A DNA stretch of 64,000 bases from CAZRCZ01 sp964598765 (GCA_964598765.1 CAZRCZ010000019.1:1-64000); one strand, 5' to 3'. Counted from the first letter of the stretch, positions 25,602 through 34,753 are shown. Notes: a model not told the origin generated them from the sequence alone. A program made the numbers and translations.

Positions 25602-27821
25602 TCAGGAACGGTGTTTGTAATACCGTTCGGTGTATTCGGCGACCATGCGGTCGGTGGTGTATTTGGGAATCAGGGTGGCCATGGCGCGGCGGATGCGCTG
25701 AATCCAGCGATGGGGCAATCCGTTGGGAAGGCGGTCGTAGTATTCCGGGATCGCTTGCCGCTCCAAAACATTGTAAAGCTCGCGCGCGTCAATCTCCTCC
25801 TGCGCGTCGGGATCGTCGAGCGACTCGTCCTTGCCGATGGCGAAACCGTTGTGGCCGTCGTAGCCTTCGCGCCACCATCCGTCCATGACGCCGAGATTCA
25901 GCCCGCCGTGAACCGCGATTTTTTGTCCGCTCGTCCCACAGGCTTCGAGGGGGCGGCGCGGATTGTTCAACAGGAGGTCCACGCCGGAGATGATATGGCG
26001 GGCCAATTCGATGTCGTAATTTTCCACGATGAAAATTTTGCCGAGGAAACGCCGGTCGCGCGCCAGATGGAAAATCTGCTGGAGCAACGCCTTGGCCGCG
26101 TCGTCGCGCGGATGGGCCTTGCCCGCGACGATGAGTTGCACGGGGCGGTCGGGATCGTTGAAGATTTTGGCCGCGCGATCAAGATCGCGGAATAGCAACG
26201 TCGCGCGCTTGTAGGTCGCGAATCTTCTCGAAAACCCGATCGTCAGAGCGTCGGGATTTAATCCGCTGTCCTCCACGGGTCCGCTCTCCCGACGGCTTCG
26301 ACGGTTCCAATGCGAGGTCCGATCCCTAACCACTTCGATCAGTTGGCGTTTGAGGCGATAGCGAAGGCCCCAGATGGAGGCATCGGCGAGATATTTCTCG
26401 TCCCCCACTTTTTCCCAAAAATCATCTTGCTTGAGATGCTTGAGCCAATGCTCGCCGAGGGTATGCTCCCAAAATTCATAAGTGATCCGATTCATCCATC
26501 CCAAAACGTGAACGCCGTTGGTGATGTGGCCGATGGGGGGGATATGGTTTTCCTTGCGCGCGCTCAGTTCGGACCACATCTGGCGGCTGATGCGGGCGTT
26601 AAGCTCGCTGACGGCGTTGGCCGCGCGGCTGTGGCGAAGCGCGAGAACGGTCATGCAAAATTGCTCGTTCGCGTCTTGGGGATTGACCCGTCCCAGTTGC
26701 ATGAATTCATCCAGCGTCAGCTTCAGTTGTCCGGGCCAGCGGCTCATCATGTGATTAATCATGTCGGTGGAAAAGCGGTCATGCCCCGCGGCGACGGGCG
26801 TGTGGGTGGTGAAGACCACCATCTCGCGCACTTTCTCCTGCGCCGCCTCCAAAGCCAAGCCGGCCTCGATCTGGTCCTTGAGCAAATCCAAGATGAGAAA
26901 ACCCGGATGTCCCTCGTTGAGATGGAAGACTGCGGGATGGATTCCGAGCTTTTTCAGCAAACGCGACCCGCCGACGCCAAGGACCATCTCCTGTCCCACG
27001 CGGGTCACCGCGTCGCCGCCGTAAACACGCGAAGTGAGATCGCGCCAATGCGCCTCGTTCTCCGGAAAATTCGTGTCGAGCAGATAAAGGGGATTGCGTC
27101 CGATGTTGACGCGCCACGCGCCGACGACCACTTCGGTATGCGCGATGAAGATCGTCACGGTGACCGGATGGCCGTCTTTGTCCAAGACCGGTTCGATGGG
27201 AAGATTGGCGGGGTCGAGGGTGGGATAGATTTCCTGTTGCCAGCCGTTTTCGTCAATCTGCTGATGGAAGTAGCCGTTGCGATAAAAGAGGCCGACCGCC
27301 ACCAGCGGAAGACCCAAATCGGAGGCCGATTTTGCGTGATCGCCGGCCAAGATGCCCAAGCCGCCGGAGTAAATCGGCAGGCTTTCGTGCAAGCCGAACT
27401 CCGCGCTGAAATAGGCCACCGGCGCGCGCATGAACTCCGGCGCATGGAACGAAGTCCAAGTATTCTTGTCGTTCAGGTAATTCTCAAATTCGTCAATGAG
27501 GGTCCGCGCGATCGGCTCGACTTGCGGGCAACTCAGCAGGGCGCGCAATTCCTGCTCGGAAAGGGCGTTGAGCACCGCCACGGCGTTGTGGCAGGAATGC
27601 CGCCACGTTTGCGGGGCGAGCATTCGAAAAAAATCTTGGGCGCGGGGATGCCAAGTCCACCAGATGTTGCGGGCGAGGCGTCGGATTTCTCCGGCGAGAT
27701 ATTCGACGTCCGTCGCCGATCGGCTCGGCGATCCGTGAAGGGACGGGGAAACGCCTTGCGAATTCTCGTAATTCTTTTGACGATCCGCTCGTTCGGGATC
27801 AAAGTAGGCGGGTTCAGCCAT
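25602..27821 (-). CDS. glgP: Alpha-glucan (glycogen/maltodextrin) phosphorylase
   Basis: The 739-residue PLP-dependent enzyme releases glucose-1-phosphate from alpha-1,4-glucans. It belongs to the shorter bacterial/archaeal type of glycogen phosphorylase: LARNIWWTWHPRAQDFF at the N-terminus, FSAEFGLHESLPIYSGGLG, HLNEGHPGF, FTTHTPVAAGHDRF, ITNGVHVLGWM and GFSRRFATYKRATLL. The PLP-lysine region is RRPLEACGTSGQKIAVHGG. The first 35 residues are poorly conserved. Its ATG (27821-27819) overlaps the ATG of divergent queD (27820-27822). No other glycogen genes adjoin. Confidence 0.93.
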   Translation of the reverse strand: MAEPAYFDPERADRQKNYENSQGVSPSLHGSPSRSATDVEYLAGEIRRLARNIWWTWHPRAQDFFRMLAPQTWRHSCHNAVAVLNALSEQELRALLSCPQVEPIARTLIDEFENYLNDKNTWTSFHAPEFMRAPVAYFSAEFGLHESLPIYSGGLGILAGDHAKSASDLGLPLVAVGLFYRNGYFHQQIDENGWQQEIYPTLDPANLPIEPVLDKDGHPVTVTIFIAHTEVVVGAWRVNIGRNPLYLLDTNFPENEAHWRDLTSRVYGGDAVTRVGQEMVLGVGGSRLLKKLGIHPAVFHLNEGHPGFLILDLLKDQIEAGLALEAAQEKVREMVVFTTHTPVAAGHDRFSTDMINHMMSRWPGQLKLTLDEFMQLGRVNPQDANEQFCMTVLALRHSRAANAVSELNARISRQMWSELSARKENHIPPIGHITNGVHVLGWMNRITYEFWEHTLGEHWLKHLKQDDFWEKVGDEKYLADASIWGLRYRLKRQLIEVVRDRTSHWNRRSRRESGPVEDSGLNPDALTIGFSRRFATYKRATLLFRDLDRAAKIFNDPDRPVQLIVAGKAHPRDDAAKALLQQIFHLARDRRFLGKIFIVENYDIELARHIISGVDLLLNNPRRPLEACGTSGQKIAVHGGLNLGVMDGWWREGYDGHNGFAIGKDESLDDPDAQEEIDARELYNVLERQAIPEYYDRLPNGLPHRWIQRIRRAMATLIPKYTTDRMVAEYTERYYKHRS

Positions 27822-28224
27822 GTTTCACGTCACCAAACAGATTGATTTTTGCTACGGGCATCGGTTGCTCAATTACGAAGGGCAATGCCGGCATCTTCAC
27901 GGCCACAACGGACGGGTCGAGATTGAATTGAGGGGAGAGAAGCTCGACGCGCGCGGCATGGTCGTGGATTTCAAGGAAATCAAGGACGCGATGAAAAAGT
28001 GGATTGACGCCAATCTGGATCATCGGATGATTTTGCGGCGGGACGATCCCGCCGTCCCTTTGCTGATCAAGCAACACGAGCCATTCTTTCTCATGGACGA
28101 AAACCCAACGGCGGAAAACCTCGCCAAGCTGATTTTCGAGGAAACGCGGCGCAAGGGTTTTCCCGTCGCGCGGGTCGTCCTGTGGGAGACGCCGGATTCC
28201 TTCGCGGTTTACAGCGCGGAGTGA
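27820..28224 (+). CDS. queD: 6-carboxytetrahydropterin synthase (QueD/PTPS family)
   Basis: The 134-residue T-fold enzyme converts dihydroneopterin triphosphate to 6-carboxytetrahydropterin, the second step towards queuosine. The zinc ligands are the histidines of FCYGHRL and CRHLHGHNG, and the Cys of GQCRH is the expected catalytic residue. GMVVDFKEIKD and PTAENLAKLIFE match the family. The N-terminus MFHVTKQIDFCYGHRL is the normal family start, so this ATG is secure even though it overlaps the glgP start on the other strand. The queuosine partners (queC, queE, queF) are not in the window. Confidence 0.92.
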   Translation: MFHVTKQIDFCYGHRLLNYEGQCRHLHGHNGRVEIELRGEKLDARGMVVDFKEIKDAMKKWIDANLDHRMILRRDDPAVPLLIKQHEPFFLMDENPTAENLAKLIFEETRRKGFPVARVVLWETPDSFAVYSAE

Positions 28225-28339
28225 TCTTCGGCGTCGCGCGTCTTTATCCCTGAGCGGCGGGGCGTTGTCAATCCGGCTGTTTTTCGATCCGACTTTTGTT
28301 TCATCCGCGATTCGAAACTGCGAAAGGCTACGGTGGCAT

Positions 28340-28500
28340 CTTCGAATGTGGGAGCATCGCCGAGGACGCCAACGGCGTCCCGGATCAAAGCCCAAGATTG
28401 CCGCAACGCGGCTACCTTGGGTAAGCGACAACCCAAGGTTGGCGCGGAACGCCAACCTTGGGCTTTGATCCTCAGCCCCTTCGGGGCTGGGAAAAATCGG
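28340..28500. repeat. Dispersed repeat with large nested palindromes
   Basis: A 14-bp perfect inverted repeat, GATCAAAGCCCAAG at 28383-28396 with its complement at 28457-28470, encloses a second perfect 13-bp palindrome, CCCAAGGTTGGCG at 28432-28444 with 28450-28462. A third hairpin, CAGCCCC-TT-CGGGGCTG, lies near 28473-28490. The left part shares several blocks with 2722-2792. It lies between convergent queD and surE and has no T-tract. Confidence 0.75.
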
Positions 28501-28526
28501 CTGGGCTGAAGTTGAACCTAACGCGC

Positions 28527-29321
28527 TCATTTCTCCGTCAAGTCCTTCAATTCCTCAACCGCGTGATGCGCCGTGGCGTCGGTGTGGAGCGGCGTGATCG
28601 AAACCATTTTCCGTTTGACGGCCCGGTCGTCCAAATCATGGTCCTCCTTGCTGGAAGGAGAAAATCGCTCCCCGACGTTGCGGTAGAGCGCCATGCCATT
28701 GTCTTGGTCCCCTCCGACGTGCTGAAATTTGTCTCGAAACCCGCTGTCCCCTTGACGTGTGATGGCATAGCCTTGGATTTGGTCGTAGACGGCGATGGGA
28801 ACATTGACGTTCAAGAAGACACCGGAGGGCAAACCCCGTTTCACGACCCGTCGGGTCAAATCCAGCGCCACGCGCGCCGCCGTGCTGAAGTCCACATTCT
28901 GGATGTCGCGGTAGGCGAGAGAGAAGGCAATCGAGGGAATGCCAAGCAAGGCGCCTTCGCGCGCGGCGGCGACGGTTCCCGAGTAAAGAATGTTCATGCC
29001 CAAATTTTGACCGCGATTGATGCCGGCGAGAACCAAATCAATCGAACGATCCTTGGCAGCCCCCGTCCACCCAAGCTTGACGCAATCGGCCGGTTTGCCT
29101 TGGAAACTCCAACCCCAATGCTCGTTTCCCCGTTCGTATCGCTCCAGCCGAAGGTCCTTGAGAACGCTGATCGCGTGACCGGTGGCGCTCCGCTCCCGAT
29201 GCGGCGCGATGATAAGCAGATCAAATTCCGGCGCGAGGATGTCGGCCAAGGCGTGAAGCCCGGCGGCGTGAATGCCGTCGTCGTTCGTGAGGAGAAGGTA
29301 GGGGCGTTTTTCGTCGTTCAT
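28527..29321 (-). CDS. surE: 5'/3'-nucleotidase SurE
   Basis: The 264-residue metal-dependent nucleotidase dephosphorylates nucleoside 5'- and 3'-monophosphates. The diagnostic N-terminal metal motif LLLTNDDGIHAAGL is present, as are APHRERSATGHAIS, VLAGINRGQNLG and LYSGTVAAAREG. It is the third gene of an aroF-tyrA-surE run, 13 bases after tyrA. The C-terminal region HTDATAHHAVEELKDL is normal for the family. Confidence 0.96.
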   Translation of the reverse strand: MNDEKRPYLLLTNDDGIHAAGLHALADILAPEFDLLIIAPHRERSATGHAISVLKDLRLERYERGNEHWGWSFQGKPADCVKLGWTGAAKDRSIDLVLAGINRGQNLGMNILYSGTVAAAREGALLGIPSIAFSLAYRDIQNVDFSTAARVALDLTRRVVKRGLPSGVFLNVNVPIAVYDQIQGYAITRQGDSGFRDKFQHVGGDQDNGMALYRNVGERFSPSSKEDHDLDDRAVKRKMVSITPLHTDATAHHAVEELKDLTEK

Positions 29322-29334
29322 GGAAACGGCGCAA

Positions 29335-30225
29335 TCACACCGGCGACGAATCGGTCTCCGGTGACAGTTCGGTCCGCTGAAGACCTGCCTGCGCCAAGCG
29401 CTCCATTATCTCACCGGTCGAGTCGCTTTGCGAGATCAACTCGCGCCATTCCTGCAACAGCGCGATCGCGCGATCCAAATTTCCGAGCAAGGCCGGAGCG
29501 TTTTCCGTGAAAATTTGCTCCCAAACTTCCGGTTTTCCGGCGGCGATTCGCGTGGTGTCGCGGAATCCTCCGGCGATTACGGCGCGATGAAAAAGAGTCG
29601 CGTCTCCCGCCGCGCAAAGATTTTGCATGAGCGTCACGGCAAGGAGATGCGGAAGGTGGCTGATGGAAGCGAGAAGGTCATCATGCCGCCGGGGATCAAT
29701 CACCACGACCCGCGAGCCGATGGCTCGCCAAAATTGAACCCCCAGATTCAACGCCTGCGGATCGGTCTTCTCCGTCGGCGTCACGAAGCAACAAGCCCCT
29801 TCGAACAAATCCCCTCGCGCCGACTCGACGCCCGATTTCTCCGATCCGGCCATCGGATGGGAACCAATAAAAAGCGTCCCGGGGGGGAGTTGATTTTCCG
29901 CCTCGGAGACAATGGCTTCCTTGACACTTCCGACGTCGGTCACAAAAAGCCCGGGGCGTGAGAGTTGCGCGATTTCACCCCATCGCTTGCGGATCATGCG
30001 CGGAGGGAGACAGGAAACAAAAGCGTCGGCGGAGTCCATGGCCTCGGGAAGATCGGCGGCGATCGTGTCAATCGCGCCCAGTTGTCGCGCCCGTTCCAGC
30101 CGTTTGCGGGCGCGTCCCACGCCGACGATTTCCTCGGCGACGTTGCGCCGACGCAACGCCATCCCCAGCGAGCCTCCCAATAGACCCACGCCTTGAATGA
30201 CGACTCGCTTGAAATGTGGGGGCAC
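29335..30225 (-). CDS. tyrA: Prephenate dehydrogenase
   Basis: This NAD(P)-dependent oxidative decarboxylase converts prephenate to 4-hydroxyphenylpyruvate in tyrosine synthesis. The Rossmann motif GVGLLGGSLG lies at residues 12-21. DVGSVKEAIV and IGSHPMAGSEKSG are the substrate and catalytic region, with the family histidine. HLPHLLAVTL lies in the helical C-terminal domain. At 296 residues it is monofunctional, without an ACT or chorismate mutase domain. It follows aroF by 27 bases. Confidence 0.95.
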   Translation of the reverse strand: MPPHFKRVVIQGVGLLGGSLGMALRRRNVAEEIVGVGRARKRLERARQLGAIDTIAADLPEAMDSADAFVSCLPPRMIRKRWGEIAQLSRPGLFVTDVGSVKEAIVSEAENQLPPGTLFIGSHPMAGSEKSGVESARGDLFEGACCFVTPTEKTDPQALNLGVQFWRAIGSRVVVIDPRRHDDLLASISHLPHLLAVTLMQNLCAAGDATLFHRAVIAGGFRDTTRIAAGKPEVWEQIFTENAPALLGNLDRAIALLQEWRELISQSDSTGEIMERLAQAGLQRTELSPETDSSPV

Positions 30226-30252
30226 GAAAGCCCTTCCGTGTAGTGAAATGAA

Positions 30253-31266
30253 TTAGATCGTTCGCCCGACCGCTTCGGCGACCGGTTTCAATTCCCGCAT
30301 GAGCGCCTCGAAGCGGAAAGGCATGAGCGCTTGCGCTCCATCGGAAAGCGCCACTTCGGGATTGGGATGAACCTCGATCATCAGGCCGTCGGCTCCGGCG
30401 GCGACGGCGGCCCGCGCCAACGAACCGACCCATTGATAAATGCCGGCGGCGTGCGAGGGATCAACGAAAACCGGCAGATGCGATTCGGCCTTCAGCCAAG
30501 CAATCGCTCCAACGTCCAAAGTGTTGCGCATGGCCGTCTCAAAGGTGCGGATGCCGCGCTCGCAAAGAACGACGTTCGGATTCCCCTGCGCCAGCACATA
30601 TTCCGCCGACATCAACAATTCCTGAAGCGTGGTGGACATTCCCCGTTTCAAGAAGACGGGAAGTTTTGACTGCCCGACTTCCTTGAGCAAATTAAAATTT
30701 TGGATATTGCGCGCGCCGATTTGGTGCATGTCGGCGTATTTCTCGACCAGTTCGACCTGACGCGGATCCATGACCTCCGTCACAACGGGTAGACCGGTCG
30801 CCTCGCGCACTTCGGCCAAAATTTTGAGCCCTTCTTCTCCCATACCTTGGAATGCGTAAGGAGAAGTGCGGGGTTTGAACGCGCCGCCGCGCAACATGGA
30901 AGCTCCCCCTTTTTTGACTTCCCGCGCCGCCTCCAACATTCCCTCGCGGCTTTCCACCGAGCACGGACCGGCAATCACCACTAGGCGCTTGGTCCCCAAT
31001 CGAACGCCGTCCACATTGAATTCGCTGTCCGCCGGGTGCCACTGACGATTGGCCAACTTGTAGGGTTTTTGAATGGGCGTCACGGACTCGACGCCGGGAA
31101 AACTTTGCAGGGGCGTTCCGCGCAATTTGCTCTCCTCGCCGATCGCGCCGATAATCGTTCGCTCCACGCCTTGCGACAAATGAGGTTGAAGTCCCAATCT
31201 GGCGATGGTCTCGACGACGTGCCTAATCTCAGCTTCGCCGGCCGTGGATTTCATGACGATGATCAT
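30253..31266 (-). CDS. aroF: 3-deoxy-7-phosphoheptulonate (DAHP) synthase, type I-beta
   Basis: This enzyme is the first step of the shikimate pathway, condensing PEP and erythrose-4-phosphate. An N-terminal ferredoxin-like regulatory domain (about 1-75, IIVMKSTAGEAEI) precedes the TIM barrel with VIAGPCSVES, LRGGAFKPRTSPYAFQG, QIGARNIQNF, FLKRGMSTT, LCERGIRTFE and FVDPSHAAG. The 337 residues match the Thermotoga/Bacillus-like AroF type, in which the N-terminal domain gives allosteric control. AAAGAGGA precedes the ATG. It leads the aroF-tyrA-surE operon. Confidence 0.96.
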   Translation of the reverse strand: MIIVMKSTAGEAEIRHVVETIARLGLQPHLSQGVERTIIGAIGEESKLRGTPLQSFPGVESVTPIQKPYKLANRQWHPADSEFNVDGVRLGTKRLVVIAGPCSVESREGMLEAAREVKKGGASMLRGGAFKPRTSPYAFQGMGEEGLKILAEVREATGLPVVTEVMDPRQVELVEKYADMHQIGARNIQNFNLLKEVGQSKLPVFLKRGMSTTLQELLMSAEYVLAQGNPNVVLCERGIRTFETAMRNTLDVGAIAWLKAESHLPVFVDPSHAAGIYQWVGSLARAAVAAGADGLMIEVHPNPEVALSDGAQALMPFRFEALMRELKPVAEAVGRTI

Positions 31267-31554
31267 CGGTTTCCTCTTTGCGATCTCCGGCCGCCGGAGA
31301 AGATTTCGGAGAAAGGGTCTTCCTGAGTCCCTCCCGGGCGGTCTAAACCTGACAATTTACCCCAAGATTCCCCGCGCCGCAAGGAGATTGGTGCGGCAAA
31401 AATATATGAATTTTATGGCATTTTTGGATTTTCCGGCCAAACTGAACGTCAGTTCCCCGTGGGGAGATTTCAGGGGAGGCAAGCCCCCGAAAAATGCCGC
31501 GAACGCACCGGTGTTCAGCGGGATTAAAATCGAATCCGGCAAAGGAGAGAAATT

Positions 31555-31770
31555 ATGGCCAACAGTGTTTACAAAATCGTCGAATTGGTTGGCACGAGCA
31601 AGAAGTCGTGGGAGGACGCCGCCAAAAGCGCGGTGGAGACGGCGGCCAAGTCGCTCCGCGATTTGCGCATCGCCGAGATCGGCAAACTCGACATACGGGT
31701 CGAGGACGGGAAGGTCGTCGAATTTCGCGCCCGCGTGACCGTCTCATTCAAATACGAAGCGGAAAAATAA
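31555..31770 (+). CDS. Dodecin
   Basis: The 71-residue flavin-storage protein assembles into a hollow dodecamer that binds flavins such as riboflavin or FMN. The family pattern is complete: SVYKIVELVGTSKKSWEDAA, the helix AVETAAKSLRDLR, and the strands IGKLDIRVEDGKVVEFRARV and TVSFKYE. The conserved Trp of KKSWEDA stacks on the flavin. A strong AAAGGAG ribosome binding site precedes the ATG. The gene is monocistronic and convergent with rnc, with a 13-base gap. Confidence 0.95.
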   Translation: MANSVYKIVELVGTSKKSWEDAAKSAVETAAKSLRDLRIAEIGKLDIRVEDGKVVEFRARVTVSFKYEAEK

Positions 31771-31783
31771 ATTCAGCCGAGGA

Positions 31784-32524
31784 TCATGGAGAATCTTCGG
31801 CGCGGAGTTGTCCGAGATTCTCGAGCGCCGAGCGGGCGGCCTCGTTTTCAGCTGTCTTGATGCGCGGTCCTGATCCCTGCGCGATCCGTTCGCCTTTGAC
31901 TTCGACTTCGACCCAGAAAGTCTTGTCGTGATCGGGACCGCTGTCGGCCAAACGGTGGTAGAGCGGCAACGAGCCGTGGACGCGTTGGGTCCATTCTTGG
32001 AGCGCGGATTTGAAATCCCCCTCGACCGAATCTTCCTCCAAGAGCGGTAGAAGGGGAATGATGACGTGATCGAGAACGAATTTTTTCGCCGCTTCGTATC
32101 CGGCGCGCAGATAGAGAATGCCGATCAACGCCTCTAACGCGCCGCCGAGAATGGAGCGGCGTTGTTCGCCGCCTCCTTTTTTTTCACCGACGCCCAGCAG
32201 GAGTAGCGGTCCCAATCCCAATTCGTCGGCGCGCTGTCCCAAGAGGGCGCGGCTGACCAAACGCCCCCGCTTCTTGGACAGGTTTCCCTCTTGATCGTCG
32301 GGAAAAGTTTGATAGAGATACTCCGACGCGACGGCGGAAAGAATTGCGTCGCCGAGAAATTCAAGACGCTCATTGTCCGCGTCGAGCGCGCGCTCGTATG
32401 CGCGGGAACGGTGCGTGAGAGCTAGATCGAGGTCTGAGTTTGGAAGATCGGACAGATCGTATTGGCGGCGGAACGATTCCAGCGCTTCCGCGCGCGAAGA
32501 CGAATCCGATTCCGAGCCGCTCAT
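31784..32524 (-). CDS. rnc: Ribonuclease III
   Basis: This double-strand-specific endoribonuclease processes rRNA precursors and regulatory RNAs. The catalytic domain carries the signature NERLEFLGDAIL with the metal-binding Glu and Asp, and GGALEALIGILYL provides the second acidic pair. The C-terminal dsRNA-binding domain is DFKSALQEWTQ, through TFWVEVEVKG and SGPRIKTAENEAARSAL. The 246 residues are a normal length. Its ATG overlaps the fabF stop (ATGA, 32521-32524). The acpP-fabF-rnc order is common in many bacteria. Confidence 0.96.
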   Translation of the reverse strand: MSGSESDSSSRAEALESFRRQYDLSDLPNSDLDLALTHRSRAYERALDADNERLEFLGDAILSAVASEYLYQTFPDDQEGNLSKKRGRLVSRALLGQRADELGLGPLLLLGVGEKKGGGEQRRSILGGALEALIGILYLRAGYEAAKKFVLDHVIIPLLPLLEEDSVEGDFKSALQEWTQRVHGSLPLYHRLADSGPDHDKTFWVEVEVKGERIAQGSGPRIKTAENEAARSALENLGQLRAEDSP

Positions 32525-33777
32525 TCGATTCCGTCGCGCGCAATCACGATGACGGCGTTGTGGCCGCCGAAGCCGAGCGAGTTGCTTGCCGCCGCTTCAA
32601 GCCCCTCGACCTTGCGGGCGACGTTGGGAACGTAATCCAAATCACATTCCGGATCGGGATGATGAAGGTTGATCGTCGGAGGAAGATGTTGCTCGATCAG
32701 CGTCATGACCGTCGCGACGGCCTCCACGCCGCCGGCGGCCCCGAGCAAATGGCCGATCATGGATTTGTTGGAACTGACCGCCAATTTTCGCGCGTGATCG
32801 CCGAAGACGGTCTTGATCGCCTCGGTTTCCAACTTGTCGTTCAGCGTCGTCGAGGTTCCGTGCGCGTTGATGTAACCGATGCGCGTTGGATCCAAACCGG
32901 AATCCTCGACGGCCAGCTTCATCGCGCGCGCGCCTCCCTCGCCGTGGGGCGACGGCGCGGTGATGTGAAAGGCGTCGGCGGCGGTTCCGTATCCAACCAG
33001 TTCGGCCAAGATTTTCGCTCCGCGCGATTTGGCGAAGTCGTATTCCTCCAAGACGAGCGCGCCCGCTCCCTCGCTGAAAACAAAACCCGACCGCGTCGCG
33101 TCGAACGGGCGGCTTCCTTGCTCCGGCGTGTCGTTGGAATCGGAACACAAAGCGCGCATCTTGTCGAACCCGGCGACGGTGATGACCGCCACGGCGGATT
33201 CGGTTCCGCCGACGAGCATGGCGGTCGCGGCGCCGCGCCGGATCATTTCCCCGGCCTCGCCGATGGCATTGGTTCCCGCCGCGCAGGCGGTGACGATGGC
33301 CATGTTCGGGCCCTTAAAGCCGAGATCAATGGAAATTTGGCCGGGAGCGATGTTCGCGATGATGCGCGGGATCATGAAGGGGCTGACCCGGTCCGGACCC
33401 CGTTGCGAGACCATGACGCTGGTGTCCTCGATGCAATTGATCCCGCCGATGCCGACGCCGAAGACGCAACCGATCCGGCAGGGATCGAGATTGGAATTCT
33501 TCAGACCGCTCTGGGCGTAAGCCTCGCGCGCGGCGACGAGCGCGAATTGGGCGAACCGCTCGGTCGTGCGGGCGAGCTTGGGATCGAAATGATCCTGCGG
33601 ATTGTAGCCGCGCACCTCCCCGGCAATCTTGCAGTGACATTTTTCCGGATTGAAAAGCGTGATCGGCCCGACGCCGCTCCGTCCGGCAATCAGACTGCTC
33701 CAAAACTCGGAGACGGTGTTGCCGACGGGGGTGATGGCTCCCAAACCGGTGATGGCAACGCGGCGCCGATTGCCCAT
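32521..33777 (-). CDS. fabF: 3-oxoacyl-[acyl-carrier-protein] synthase II
   Basis: This condensing enzyme of fatty-acid elongation joins malonyl-ACP to the acyl chain. The 418 residues have the catalytic triad of KAS II: Cys in VTACAAGTNAIGEA, His in NAHGTSTTLND, and His in NKSMIGHLLGAAGGVE. The start at MGNRRRVAITGLG (33777) is 11 bases from the acpP stop; the longer open frame to 34065 overlaps acpP and is not used. A FabB-like role cannot be excluded but the fabF neighbourhood favours KAS II. Confidence 0.95.
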   Translation of the reverse strand: MGNRRRVAITGLGAITPVGNTVSEFWSSLIAGRSGVGPITLFNPEKCHCKIAGEVRGYNPQDHFDPKLARTTERFAQFALVAAREAYAQSGLKNSNLDPCRIGCVFGVGIGGINCIEDTSVMVSQRGPDRVSPFMIPRIIANIAPGQISIDLGFKGPNMAIVTACAAGTNAIGEAGEMIRRGAATAMLVGGTESAVAVITVAGFDKMRALCSDSNDTPEQGSRPFDATRSGFVFSEGAGALVLEEYDFAKSRGAKILAELVGYGTAADAFHITAPSPHGEGGARAMKLAVEDSGLDPTRIGYINAHGTSTTLNDKLETEAIKTVFGDHARKLAVSSNKSMIGHLLGAAGGVEAVATVMTLIEQHLPPTINLHHPDPECDLDYVPNVARKVEGLEAAASNSLGFGGHNAVIVIARDGIE

Positions 33778-33788
33778 GGCGAATGCGC

Positions 33789-34037
33789 TCAGGAGGCTTT
33801 TGCGGTTTTTTCGGTGACGTATTTGATGGCGTCCCCGACGTTGTGAATTTTCTCGGCGTCCTCGTCGGGAATTTCGGTCCCGAATTCCTCTTCCAGCGCA
33901 AGGATCAGTTCGACCTGATCCAAGGAATCGGCCCCAAGGTCCTCGACAAACGACGCCTCGTCGGTCACCTGACTTTCGTTCACGCCGAGTTGCTCGACGA
34001 TGATTGCTTTGACTCGGTCGCCCACGGATGAACCCAT
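33789..34037 (-). CDS. acpP: Acyl carrier protein
   Basis: The 82-residue carrier of growing acyl chains is modified with 4'-phosphopantetheine on the serine of GADSLDQVEL. The rest of the four-helix fold (VKAIIVEQLGV, VILALEEEFGTEIPDEDAE, VGDAIKYV) is standard. The ATG at 34037 is chosen because a strong AAGGAGG sits about nine bases upstream; an earlier ATG at 34055 would place that element inside the gene. It leads the acpP-fabF-rnc operon. Confidence 0.96.
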   Translation of the reverse strand: MGSSVGDRVKAIIVEQLGVNESQVTDEASFVEDLGADSLDQVELILALEEEFGTEIPDEDAEKIHNVGDAIKYVTEKTAKAS

Positions 34038-34336
34038 TAGGTTCTCCTCCTTCATTCCCGCCCAATTAGATTATGTATCCCATCCCCGCTCCAAGACGGG
34101 GATTTAAGCCTGCCCGCAACCTCCGCCAATTTCCTGCCCCGTCCGGCGCGTGCGTCTGCGCAGGCATGTATAACGGCACACTCTATACTGAGGTCCCCTC
34201 GGATTGGCAAGGGAAAAAGACGATTTCCCCGCGAAACGCGTAGGGAAGTGGGGGCGGGTTCAAAGCTGACTTGCGTAAGCTCAATGCCCGGACTAAATTA
34301 GATGATGGGGTTCCTGACTGGGACCTTTTTGTAGAG

Positions 34337-34714
34337 ATGATCAAAATGCGCGACCTTCGATCCTGTCACATGAAATGCCGCCGAGGCGGCATTCGGCTTT
34401 TAGCGGTGATTGTTTCGCTCAACATATTCGGAGCGTGTGCGACGCCAATGCGGGATGTTCCGAACAATCATCCGGCCAATCCGAACGCTCCGGCGGCCAA
34501 GCCCGCCCAACTCACGACCGATTTGGGAACGGATTCGACGTTGGCCGGTCCGGCGGCATCCGGCGACAAGGCGGGACGTGATCGTCATGCGGCGGAAACT
34601 TTTTACACTTGTCCTATGCATCCGGAAATCGTCCAAGCGACTCCCGGGAATTGTCCGAAGTGTGGAATGAGGCTGGTGAAAAAGGCCAATTCCGGAAAAC
34701 CCGAAACGAAATGA
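34337..34714 (+). CDS. Heavy-metal-binding-domain lipoprotein
   Basis: The roughly 125-residue putative lipoprotein has an export signal with a lipobox-like end (LLAVIVSLNIFGAC). A disordered Pro/Ala-rich linker follows, then a C-terminal heavy-metal-binding domain with the signature YTCPMHPEI, then GNCPKCGM and L. This short Cys/His/Met motif is typical of proteins and P-type ATPases handling copper or silver. The start is uncertain: ATGs at 34337, 34346 and 34373 are all possible. It is followed 16 bases later by the frame of the TolC-like lipoprotein gene, so the two probably form an operon that continues to the multicopper oxidase. Confidence 0.78.
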   Translation: MIKMRDLRSCHMKCRRGGIRLLAVIVSLNIFGACATPMRDVPNNHPANPNAPAAKPAQLTTDLGTDSTLAGPAASGDKAGRDRHAAETFYTCPMHPEIVQATPGNCPKCGMRLVKKANSGKPETK

Positions 34715-34753
34715 AGGAAGCGCGCTTCTTTTGAACTTTCGGAATAAGATGCC

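Noticed and set aside
26310..27845. A 511-codon open frame antisense to glgP.
   Set aside because: It is a shadow of the glgP codon pattern. The translation has no recognisable domain, while the opposite strand encodes a full phosphorylase.
32521..34065. A longer FabF starting at 34065.
   Set aside because: The extra 96 residues overlap acpP in another frame and are unlike any FabF. The conserved N-terminus begins at 33777.
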